Source: Actinomycetota bacterium
GTDB lineage: Bacteria; Bacillota; Desulfotomaculia; Desulfotomaculales; Desulfocucumaceae
Length of the DNA: 37,345 nt
Direction: 5' to 3'
Assembly: GCA_023475565.1 (NCBI GenBank)
Contig: JAMCVT010000088.1
Location: forward strand, 1 to 37,345
Below the pieces are notes generated by a model. That model was not told the origin of the DNA. It saw nothing but the letters and a program-made list of their open reading frames with translations, and did not search any database. The position numbers and the translations under genes are program-made. Position 1 is the stretch's first letter, and the number at the start of each line of letters is the position of its first letter. Shown here piece after piece: positions 1-7,717 of the stretch.

Positions 1-2
1 TT

Positions 3-51
3 CAAATTCCCAAGCTGAGGGTTGAGAGTTCGATCCTCTTCACCCGCTCCA
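3..51 (+). repeat. Partial tRNA 3' end (T-arm plus acceptor strand ending CACCCGCTCCA), copy 1 of a direct repeat; tentatively Gly-type
   Basis: CAAATTCCCAAGCTGAGGGTTGAGAGTTCGATCCTCTTCACCCGCTCCA; T-loop TTCGATC, CCA end; recurs at 1308-1363. The 5' half is not visible and the anticodon stem does not pair well. Confidence 0.7.
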
Positions 52-174
52 AATTTTCATAGAAATATCAAGGCCTCAACGATTACGGGGAGACCAGGTC
101 TTATCAGTTCAAGAAAAAGGATTGGTAAAGATTTTTATTTCGACAAATTTAATTCCAAATAAAAACGTTATTTC

Positions 175-203
175 TTGACAGCATAGAATATATAAATTAT
201 TAT
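175..203 (+). promoter_or_regulatory. Sigma-A-type promoter upstream of pyrE-like gene
   Basis: TTGACA (175-180), 17-nt spacer, TATTAT (198-203). Confidence 0.6.
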
Positions 204-267
204 GTTATTTAAAAGTTATACCTTAAAGGAGGTGTAGCCGCTCTCATGATTGTTGGCGGCTAATTTT

Positions 268-858
268 ATGTCAATTGGCAATAAAGTTTTTAATACATTT
301 AATAAAGAATGGATAATTCTTCACGCTCTCGTTAAAGAGCATTCTTTTGAGTTTGGCAAATTCATACTTTCCTCGGGTAAAGAGAGTAAATATTATTTTG
401 ATGCTAAACAAGTTACGCTACACCCAGAAGGTTCCTATCTCATAGGAAAAATTATTATTCAGAAAATTAAGGGTTTAAATATTGATGCCGTTGGCGGACT
501 TACCATAGGCGCTGATCCTATAGTTGGTGCTTTATCTCCTGTAGCTCACCTTGAGGGAATGAACACGCTTAAGATGTTTATTGTTCGGAAAGAACCCAAG
601 AAACATGGAAAATGTAAATATGTAGAAGGTCCTGTTTTGAATCAAGGGGATCGGGTTGTAATTGTGGATGATGTAATTACCACTGGAGGTTCAATTATTA
701 AGGCTATTGAAGCGGTACAGGAACTAGGTTGTCAGGTGGTAAAAGTAATTGTACTTGTTGACAGAGAAGAAGGGGGTACGGAAGTTCTCCAGGGAAGGGG
801 AATAGAAGTAGATCCAATCTTTACAATTGAAGATTTTAGAGACAATGAGTCGCTTTGA
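268..858 (+). CDS. pyrE: Orotate phosphoribosyltransferase-like protein
   Basis: PRPP-binding motif VVIVDDVITTGGS, GKFILSSGKESKYYFDAKQVTLHPEG, GGLTIGADPI. Start uncertain (TTG 250 or ATG 268). Confidence 0.88.
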   Translation: MSIGNKVFNTFNKEWIILHALVKEHSFEFGKFILSSGKESKYYFDAKQVTLHPEGSYLIGKIIIQKIKGLNIDAVGGLTIGADPIVGALSPVAHLEGMNTLKMFIVRKEPKKHGKCKYVEGPVLNQGDRVVIVDDVITTGGSIIKAIEAVQELGCQVVKVIVLVDREEGGTEVLQGRGIEVDPIFTIEDFRDNESL

Positions 859-1141
859 GCTAATCCGAATGCTAGAAGAGCAGTTTTCTGTGTCCAACTT
901 ATGGAAGATAGTTAGATTCTGTTATGATATGCCAAAAGAAAATCGTGACCCAACAATAATTGCAATCTGCAATGTTCTGGAAAAGTTAGCAACCCTAAGA
1001 GAAGGGGTTTCAGTTAACGCGGATCTCGCCTCAGGGCAGGATAAAGCTGTTAGGATATTGGCCATTAATGCACTAAGAGGCAAAAAATATGCTTTATCTG
1101 AATTAAATAAAATGACATTCCAAAACGATAACCCTACTTGA
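845..1141 (+). CDS. Small hypothetical protein overlapping the pyrE end
   Basis: In-frame ORF with ATG at 845 (upstream TTG 827 possible), overlaps the pyrE stop (translational coupling plausible); no family recognised. Confidence 0.5.
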   Translation: MSRFELIRMLEEQFSVSNLWKIVRFCYDMPKENRDPTIIAICNVLEKLATLREGVSVNADLASGQDKAVRILAINALRGKKYALSELNKMTFQNDNPT

Positions 1142-1152
1142 TAGGGATTTTT
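1131..1152 (+). terminator. Short hairpin with T tract at end of pyrE cassette
   Basis: CCCTA-cttga-TAGGG followed by ATTTTT. Confidence 0.4.
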
Positions 1153-1307
1153 CTATTAAGGTGGTAATGATACATGCGAAGCTTATATTGTTAACATTAA
1201 GTATAAATAGGTTTCGTAGTGAATGTTACTTTGCAGTCGTAAAACCTTCGAGGTGTTGCAAATAGTCACTTTTTACCTTATCCATGCTTACCTTTCGTTC
1301 GCGTCGA

Positions 1308-1363
1308 CAAATTTTCAAGCTGAGGGTTGAGGGTTGAGAGTTCGATCCTCTTCACCCGCACCA
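1308..1363 (+). repeat. Partial tRNA 3' end, copy 2 of direct repeat, with a 7-bp internal duplication (GGGTTGA)
   Basis: CAAATTTTCAAGCTGAGGGTTGAGGGTTGAGAGTTCGATCCTCTTCACCCGCACCA, near-identical to 3-51. Confidence 0.7.
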
Positions 1364-1373
1364 GTAAATAAGA

Positions 1374-1400
1374 TCCCCCAACATTTTAGGGGGTTTTTTG
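1374..1400 (+). terminator. Rho-independent terminator after the tRNA-like repeat
   Basis: CCCCC-aacatttta-GGGGG followed by TTTTTTGTTTTTTTT. Confidence 0.75.
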
Positions 1401-1556
1401 TTTTTTTTCAGCGTTTTGTTGGAAATAATTTTTTCTTTTATAACAAATTTGGCACTCCTTACATATTATACATCAGGAGAAGGTAAATGTTGTATTCCCA
1501 GGGTGTCCCGGGTGTGGCGCTGGAATTTGTTGAATAAAATAAGGAGTGATTTAATA

Positions 1557-2180
1557 ATGCCTAATGGCAATAACAACATCTGTCTGGTATTTGAGGCGTG
1601 TGTGCAAAAGGTGGCGGAGGCCAGGTTGACTGTAGCTGCCATCAATGCGGCTACGGGTCTTGGTATTGTGGTAAACCCCCTCACCGGCGAGGCTACCGCT
1701 GTGGTGGGCGGTGTGACCGTACCCATTTCTTTTGAATTTTTCTGCCAGAGCAACAACGCATTCTTCCGCCCCACACTGCTCAGGGATAAAATAGTCAACT
1801 GCGGTTGGGTAAACGGCGTTATCCTGATCAGAAACCTTGACACCGGCGCTATTTTGGCCTGTCTCAATATAGCGGCAACTTTCCAGGAGGAGCAGGAAGC
1901 TCCCGGCGTTTTACCCACAGATATTATTCAGGAGCAGACTGTGGAAGAAGAGGGAACCGCCATATGCATCGTATTTGAAACCAATACCGATACCGCCTTA
2001 ACCGAACCTGTGCTGATTTTTAAATGCATCCTTCTGGTCAAGAAGACAGTCACTCGCGAGCTGGTGGCCGTTCTTCCCACATGCCCGCCTGTTATACAGC
2101 CCTGTCCTACGGTGTGTCCTACGGTGTGTCCAACGGTGTGTCCTACTAACCAGGTCAGAATTTCCTGTGTCTGTGTGTAG
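1557..2180 (+). CDS. Cysteine-rich hypothetical protein with CPTV tandem repeat near the C-terminus (possible spore-coat or surface protein)
   Basis: ATG at 1557 with AAGGAG upstream; 207 aa; CPTVCPTVCPTVCPT tail encoded by 12-nt tandem repeats at 2103-2147. Confidence 0.65.
   Translation: MPNGNNNICLVFEACVQKVAEARLTVAAINAATGLGIVVNPLTGEATAVVGGVTVPISFEFFCQSNNAFFRPTLLRDKIVNCGWVNGVILIRNLDTGAILACLNIAATFQEEQEAPGVLPTDIIQEQTVEEEGTAICIVFETNTDTALTEPVLIFKCILLVKKTVTRELVAVLPTCPPVIQPCPTVCPTVCPTVCPTNQVRISCVCV
2103..2147 (+). repeat. 12-nt tandem repeat (tgtcctacggtg, about 3.7 copies) in coding sequence
   Basis: Direct reading; third copy carries one substitution (tgtccaacggtg). Confidence 0.85.
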
Positions 2181-2374
2181 CCATTAAACAACTAAGCAAG
2201 ATAAGGAGGACTTAAAGATATACCTATAGCAAGATTGGCAAGTGTGTCCGGTAGTAAATTTATAAGGCTGGGGGCGCCCGTAGCCTTTACCTTTAACGAA
2301 GGCAATAAAGACCAGAACATTAACGATGCAGACCTTCCCTTTAATTGGCAGCAGGTCCACAATAATTAGAAGTC

Positions 2375-2479
2375 ATGGCGGTCAACTCTATAGCATATAA
2401 GTCGCAGTTTACCGGCTGCACCAACTATCACCAATTCGTCGTTTTAGTGCGGCGCGGTTTAGCCAGCCTCAAAACATAA
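2375..2479 (+). CDS. Very small ORF (34 aa), hypothetical
   Basis: ATG...TAA encoding MAVNSIAYKSQFTGCTNYHQFVVLVRRGLASLKT; weak evidence. Confidence 0.3.
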   Translation: MAVNSIAYKSQFTGCTNYHQFVVLVRRGLASLKT

Positions 2480-2493
2480 TAAAAAAAGAAATA

Positions 2494-2537
2494 CCGTCAA
2501 AAGGCCTCATCCTAATAAAAATGAGGTCTTTTGACGG
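2494..2537. terminator. Strong hairpin, 17-bp stem with one wobble
   Basis: CCGTCAAAAGGCCTCAT-cctaataaaa-ATGAGGTCTTTTGACGG. A-rich tract on the 5' side, so it would give a U tract on the minus strand. Confidence 0.6.
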
Positions 2538-2591
2538 ATTGCCGAGGACTTTTGTGTATAATTTACAAAAAGACTGACTGGCAGGTGTTTT

Positions 2592-3113
2592 ATGAAGCAG
2601 CGCTTTTTCTTCTGCCCCAAGTGCGGGGGAAAGCTGTCATACAGAAATGACGGCGAAAGACCAAGGCTCACCTGTGATAAGTGCAGGTACATTTTCTATG
2701 AGAACCCGGCGGTGGGGGTGGCGGCGGTGGTGCTGGACCCGGAGGGCAGGATACTTCTGGGCAGGCGCACCGGCAGCTGCAAAGGGCGGTGGTGCATACC
2801 CTGCGGCTACGTGGAGTATGACGAGGATGTTTACCACGCGGCGGTGCGGGAGTTGCGCGAGGAGACCGGGCTGGACATAAGGGTCACCGGCATCTGTGCG
2901 GTGAAGTCAAACTTCCACAACCCCGATGCCCATACAGTGGGGATATGGTTTTGGGCCGGGGTAAACGGGGGGGAACTGCTGGCCGGGGGTGACCTGGACC
3001 GGCTGGGTTTCTTTTTCCCGGATGACCTGCCGTCCCTGGCCTTCCCCACCGACAGGGAGGTAATAAGAGAGATCAGTGAGTCCCGGGGCGGGCTGGACAA
3101 ATATTCACTTTAA
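2592..3113 (+). CDS. Nudix hydrolase with N-terminal zinc ribbon
   Basis: FCPKCGGKL...LTCDKC zinc ribbon; Nudix box GYVEYDEDVYHAAVRELREETGLD. Confidence 0.92.
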   Translation: MKQRFFFCPKCGGKLSYRNDGERPRLTCDKCRYIFYENPAVGVAAVVLDPEGRILLGRRTGSCKGRWCIPCGYVEYDEDVYHAAVRELREETGLDIRVTGICAVKSNFHNPDAHTVGIWFWAGVNGGELLAGGDLDRLGFFFPDDLPSLAFPTDREVIREISESRGGLDKYSL

Positions 3114-3212
3114 GAGATCCGGCCCAATATTAATGCAGATCGGAGTTATATCTGCAGCGGCTGAAAAATATTATTTTACAGTAAGCCAAAACAGTATAAC
3201 AAAGACGGTGCA

Positions 3213-3695
3213 ATGAAGGTGAACAGGGAGCAGAATCTTTTAATCAGGGTATATTTGCCTCTTACATTTGTAATTATTCTAACTGACCACCTTTTCCCGG
3301 GCCGGGTGGCGGTTAACTATTTTAAGTTTGTAGTTGTTTTAACTCTTTTTCCGGCTGCCCTGCTCACCGGAAAATGGTTTAGGGAGCAGGTAATCTTGAC
3401 CTTTGCCGTATTCCTGATGGTGGTGGGGGACTTTTTTTTAAACCTGTGCAGCGCCATTCCGGATCTGGCGGGGGATGTCAGGATTTTTGGGGTGTTGAGC
3501 TTTATTCTGGCGTACCTTTCCCTCCTGGCCGGTCTGCTTATTCTGATAAGTGACATAGGGGTAGCCAATAATGTGTTTAATCCGGCCTACTCGTCCATTA
3601 TCGTGCCCTGGCTGCAGAATATAATATGGGGGACCTATATACCGGCGTGGACCCTTATGGCGGTTAACATAGCCGAGAACCGCCTGCTGGCCTGA
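3213..3695 (+). CDS. Hypothetical membrane protein
   Basis: 160-aa ORF with several hydrophobic segments. Confidence 0.65.
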   Translation: MKVNREQNLLIRVYLPLTFVIILTDHLFPGRVAVNYFKFVVVLTLFPAALLTGKWFREQVILTFAVFLMVVGDFFLNLCSAIPDLAGDVRIFGVLSFILAYLSLLAGLLILISDIGVANNVFNPAYSSIIVPWLQNIIWGTYIPAWTLMAVNIAENRLLA

Positions 3696-3735
3696 CCGGG
3701 GGGGACTGCTGACCTCCCAAAAGGACTGAAAATGG

Positions 3736-3764
3736 TTGCTTATGGGCTCAGCAACCCGTATAAT
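3736..3764 (+). promoter_or_regulatory. Promoter for the SCIFF operon
   Basis: TTGCTT, 17-nt spacer, TATAAT, upstream of the AGGAGG site of the SCIFF precursor. Confidence 0.6.
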
Positions 3765-3799
3765 ATAGGTTGGATAGGCAAAAGGAGGGGTAAAGATTC

Positions 3800-3949
3800 A
3801 TGGGCAAACACATAAGGACTGTAAATAAAAACAACCTCAGGCAGACCCTGCAGGGCCGGGGGTGTGGAGAATGCCAGGCTTCCTGCCAGTCTGCCTGCAA
3901 AACATCCTGCACCGTGGGCAACCAGGTTTGTGTCAAGGAAAAAAAATAA
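3800..3949 (+). CDS. scfA: SCIFF-family ribosomally synthesised peptide precursor (six cysteines in forty-five)
   Basis: MGKHIRTVNKNNLRQTLQGRGCGECQASCQSACKTSCTVGNQVCVKEKK; Cys spacing C-x2-C-x3-C-x3-C-x3-C-x6-C; AAAGGAGGGG upstream; next to radical SAM maturase. Missing from supplied ORF list. Confidence 0.96.
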   Translation: MGKHIRTVNKNNLRQTLQGRGCGECQASCQSACKTSCTVGNQVCVKEKK

Positions 3950-4009
3950 TTCTTAAATAAAGGCCCGGTCCCGTGGGATTGGGTTTTTTACTTTAACGGG
4001 GTAATTTAT

Positions 4010-5353
4010 ATGATACATAAATTTGTTTTTGACGGCGAAAGATTGGTTTTTGACGTCCACAGCGGGGCCCTGCACGTTGTTGATGAACTTGTTTGGGACA
4101 TACTGGAGGAGTTTGACCACTTTACCGAGGAAGACTTTGTCTCCAGGTTCCTGGGCAGATACCCCGGAGAAGCTGTAAGTGAGGCTGTTGAGGAAATAAA
4201 GGAGCTTATTAATAAAAAAATACTTTTTTCTCCCGATCCCTTCGGAGGCAGCTACACCCCTCCGGAAGAAAACCTTATCAAGGCCCTGTGCCTGCACCTG
4301 GCCCATGACTGCAACCTGGCCTGCCGCTATTGCTTTGCCGGGCAGGGAAAATTCGGAGGCGCTGCCGGGCTTATGACGCCTGAAGTGGGCAGGAGGGCCC
4401 TGGAGTTTTTGGTGGAGTCCTCGGGGGAAAGGCGTCACCTGGAGGTTGATTTTTTCGGTGGAGAGCCTCTTCTGAATTTTGAGGCGCTGGCCATGCTGGT
4501 GGACTACGGGAGGGAGCTGGCCGGTAAAAAGGGAAAGGAAATAAAGTTCACCTGCACCACCAATGCCATACTGCTTGACCGCAAAAAAGGTGATTTCTTG
4601 AACAACAACAATATCAGCGTGATACTCAGCATTGACGGGAGACAGGCGGTCCATGACGTTATGAGGCCATTTCCGGGTGGAAACGGGTCCTACGAGGCTG
4701 TGCTGGAAAACATCCGGACTTTTCTGGAGTCCAGGGATTACCGGGACTATTATGTGAGGGGAACCTTTACCGCCCTCAATCCCGATTTTACCGATGACAT
4801 GGAACATCTTGCCGCACTGGGCTTTGACAACATATCCCTGGAGCCGGTGGTGGCTGACCGCAGGGAACATTACGCTCTCAGGGAGGAGATGCTTCCCGCT
4901 GTTTCCCTGGAATATGAAAAGCTTGTCAGGTCCCTTCTTAAAATGAGGCAGACCGGGCGCCACATAAACTTTTTCCATTTCAACATAGACTTTGAGGGCG
5001 GCCCCTGCCTGCCCAAAAGAATGAACGGGTGTGGGGCGGGCTTTCAATACCTGGCTGTCGCTCCGGAGGGAACCCTGTACCCCTGTCACCAGTTTGTGGG
5101 GCAGGGAGAGTTTATCATGGGCGATGTATACACAGGAGTTCGGAGAGACGACCTGACCAGGCTTTTTAAAAATTCCCACCTGTATAAGAAAGAGGGCTGC
5201 AGCAGTTGCTGGGCCAAGTATCATTGCAGCGGGGGGTGCCATGCCAACGCCTATATCCATAACGGCAGCCTCCTCAAACCTTACTCCACCGGCTGCGCCA
5301 TGACCAAAAAAAGGCTGGAGTGCGCCATGTACCTGGCTCAGTGTAATGGTTGA
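4010..5353 (+). CDS. scfB: SCIFF radical SAM maturase (SPASM-type)
   Basis: CNLACRYCFAGQG radical SAM motif; FFGGEPLLNF; C-terminal Cys-rich SPASM region (CHQF...CSSCWAKYHCSGGCHANAY); immediately after SCIFF peptide. Confidence 0.95.
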   Translation: MIHKFVFDGERLVFDVHSGALHVVDELVWDILEEFDHFTEEDFVSRFLGRYPGEAVSEAVEEIKELINKKILFSPDPFGGSYTPPEENLIKALCLHLAHDCNLACRYCFAGQGKFGGAAGLMTPEVGRRALEFLVESSGERRHLEVDFFGGEPLLNFEALAMLVDYGRELAGKKGKEIKFTCTTNAILLDRKKGDFLNNNNISVILSIDGRQAVHDVMRPFPGGNGSYEAVLENIRTFLESRDYRDYYVRGTFTALNPDFTDDMEHLAALGFDNISLEPVVADRREHYALREEMLPAVSLEYEKLVRSLLKMRQTGRHINFFHFNIDFEGGPCLPKRMNGCGAGFQYLAVAPEGTLYPCHQFVGQGEFIMGDVYTGVRRDDLTRLFKNSHLYKKEGCSSCWAKYHCSGGCHANAYIHNGSLLKPYSTGCAMTKKRLECAMYLAQCNG

Positions 5354-5639
5354 GGGACAATCCGGGATACTGTAATTTACGATATATTTATACATATTTT
5401 TATTTATTCCACCAACTTCTTGAAATTCATGGAGGGTTTGTGTAAAACTGGGCTAAGCAGCGTAATTGAAAGTAAAATAGAGAAGACACCATTTATTTTA
5501 ATTTTTCTGTTTTTTTGGATCAGGCACAGGTATGCTATAATAAAAAAGCTTTAAGCTTTTATATGCCATTTTTTAGGTACTGTTTAAATAAAACTTCAGG
5601 AACGGAGGGGGGAATCGTTTTATTATAGAAAAATCAGAT

Positions 5640-6998
5640 GTGTTGTCGAGAAATGTTAAAAGATTTATAAAGTTCGTTAAAGAGCCTAAAGAGCCGGCTG
5701 CCATTATAGGGGTGGCGTTTTACACCATATTCCTGTTATCACTGATATCCGCGGCCTACGCCGGGAATATGAAGTGGGGGATATTCTCAGGCAGCCAGCT
5801 TATTTCAGTGGTGAGCGACCCGGCGGAGGCCAGGGATATTATCAGCCAGCTGATTGATGAACATCCCCGGGGAGATGCTGCAGCACTTCTGGGAAGGCTT
5901 CAGCTGAGGAAGACCAACCAGACAGGCCCGGTTCTGGGTGGCTATACCTTAAAAACAGCCCTTAACGACACGGTAACCTCCCGAATGCGGGGTGCCCAGA
6001 TATTGGTTGACGGTAAGGCCGTGCTGGCCCTGAGAAGCCGGGAGGATGCCGAAAATCTGCTGAGTTCTCTTAAAGGGAAGTATGAGACTGCCGGAAGCAG
6101 CGCATCCTTTGTGGAAAATGTTGAGATAGCCGAAACAATGGTTGAAAATATAAGTGTAATGAGCGTTGAAACCGCTCTGGATGCTGTAAAGGGCGGGGCT
6201 CAGAAAATTGCTGTTTACGAGATTAAAAACGGGGATACCCTCTGGGATATCGCCATTAATGCCGGGCTTTCGGTGGATGACATTATCGCTCTCAATCCCG
6301 GTATGAACCCGGACAGTCTGCAGTTGGGGGACACCATCAGCCTCAGCAAGTCTAATCCCCTGATAAGTGTCAAAACCGTAACGACAAAGACAGCCACCGA
6401 AATTGTGAGCCCGCCGGTGGAAGAGAAAAAGGATTCTTCACTCTACATGGGTGAAAGAAAGATACTGGCCAAGGGTAAGAGCGGAAAAAGGGAAGTTACA
6501 TATCAGGTTACCAGCATAAACGGAATGGAATCCGACCGTCAGGCAGTAGAGGAGAATATACTGGAAAAAGCCGAGCCAAAGGTTATAGCCACCGGTACCC
6601 GCGTTCTTCTGGCATCCCGCGGATCTGGCGGCGGGGGCCGGCTCAGCTGGCCTACGGTGGGATCGGTGATTTCGCCATACGGCAGGAGAGGCGGCAGGCT
6701 GCATGCCGGGGTGGATATCAACGCAGGGGCAGGCACCGCAGTGAGCGCTGCCCAGGCCGGTACGGTGATACGGGCAGGCTGGTATGCGGGGTATGGAAAG
6801 TGTGTTGAAATATCCCACGGTGACGGCATTGTTACCAGGTACGGGCACCTTTCCAGCATAGCGGTGAGCGTAGGGCAGAAGGTAGGCGCAAGGCAGTTTA
6901 TCGGCAGGGTCGGCTCCACCGGCCAGGCCACCGGGCCCCACCTGCACCTGGAAGTACGGGTGAACGGCCAGGCCAGAAATCCAATGAGTTTCTTTTAG
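5640..6998 (+). CDS. M23 family peptidase with LysM and G5-like domains
   Basis: LysM YEIKNGDTLWDIAINAGLSVDDIIALNPG; G5-like segment; HAGVDINAGAGTAV...GHLSS...GPHLHLEVR M23 motifs. Confidence 0.93.
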   Translation: MLSRNVKRFIKFVKEPKEPAAIIGVAFYTIFLLSLISAAYAGNMKWGIFSGSQLISVVSDPAEARDIISQLIDEHPRGDAAALLGRLQLRKTNQTGPVLGGYTLKTALNDTVTSRMRGAQILVDGKAVLALRSREDAENLLSSLKGKYETAGSSASFVENVEIAETMVENISVMSVETALDAVKGGAQKIAVYEIKNGDTLWDIAINAGLSVDDIIALNPGMNPDSLQLGDTISLSKSNPLISVKTVTTKTATEIVSPPVEEKKDSSLYMGERKILAKGKSGKREVTYQVTSINGMESDRQAVEENILEKAEPKVIATGTRVLLASRGSGGGGRLSWPTVGSVISPYGRRGGRLHAGVDINAGAGTAVSAAQAGTVIRAGWYAGYGKCVEISHGDGIVTRYGHLSSIAVSVGQKVGARQFIGRVGSTGQATGPHLHLEVRVNGQARNPMSFF

Positions 6999-7010
6999 AA
7001 TCAACAGAAC

Positions 7011-7036
7011 GCCCGCTGCTTGCGGGCTTTTTTTTT
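7011..7036 (+). terminator. Rho-independent terminator
   Basis: GCCCGC-tgctt-GCGGGC followed by T9. Confidence 0.9.
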
Positions 7037-7132
7037 GTCCGGCCGATATCGACTTTTACCCCGATAGACTTTTAGTAAAGTCTTTATTATAATAAATCGG
7101 GGTTGTCCTAAATAGCGAGGAGTGGTTTAAGA

Positions 7133-7714
7133 ATGACTAAAAGTAGATCGTCCTTTATGGCAAGAAGAAAGCTGCAGCAGAAGATAGTGTTTGGATTCCT
7201 GGCGGTTATACTGACGCTGGGGCTGCTGGGTTCATCGATAACCTGGACCTTAAACCGAAGCAATGTTCCTCAGGCCAGCCAGGAGGCGCCCGCGACGCCT
7301 ACGGCGGAGGAACTGGCAGAAAAATCCAAGGCTAATCCCCAGGATGTAAGCCTGTTAAAGGAACTGGCCGCGGCATACTCCAGTGAAGGGCAGAGCGGCA
7401 AGGCGGTAGAAACCTACGAAAAGGCGCTTTCCCTGGCCCCGGAGAGTGAAGATCTTAAAACAGGCCTGGCCGGGAGCTGCGTTTCGGCCGGACAGTATGA
7501 CAAAGCTGAAAAGATACTGCAGGAGCTGATCAGCAGCAACCCAAATAATAAAGAGGCCCATTACTATTACGGGCACACCCTGGTGGCAAGGAAAGACTAT
7601 GCCGGGGCCGTGGGAGAGTTTGAAAAGTATGTCAGCCTGGCGGGGGAAAATGATCCCCATACGGCAAGGGTAAAGAGCCTGATAGAAACACTTAAGCCCC
7701 TGGCCAAACAGTAA
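7133..7714 (+). CDS. TPR-repeat membrane-anchored protein
   Basis: N-terminal TM segment; TPR-type repeats (SGKAVETYEKALSLAPES, YDKAEKILQELISSNPNNKEAHYYYGHTLVARKDYAGAVGEFEKY). Confidence 0.85.
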   Translation: MTKSRSSFMARRKLQQKIVFGFLAVILTLGLLGSSITWTLNRSNVPQASQEAPATPTAEELAEKSKANPQDVSLLKELAAAYSSEGQSGKAVETYEKALSLAPESEDLKTGLAGSCVSAGQYDKAEKILQELISSNPNNKEAHYYYGHTLVARKDYAGAVGEFEKYVSLAGENDPHTARVKSLIETLKPLAKQ

Positions 7715-7717
7715 AAG

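Noticed and set aside
3-51. Complete functional tRNA gene at window start
   Set aside because: Only T-arm and acceptor 3' strand fit; the bases expected to form the anticodon 5' strand (TCAAA) do not pair properly with GCTGA, and the 5' half is outside or absent.
2103-2147. Short tandem repeats as a CRISPR-like array
   Set aside because: 12-nt units with no spacers, in frame and encoding CPTV repeats.
3953-5395. 480-aa minus-strand ORF
   Set aside because: Antisense shadow of the radical SAM maturase; no recognisable domain and the sense strand carries clear motifs.
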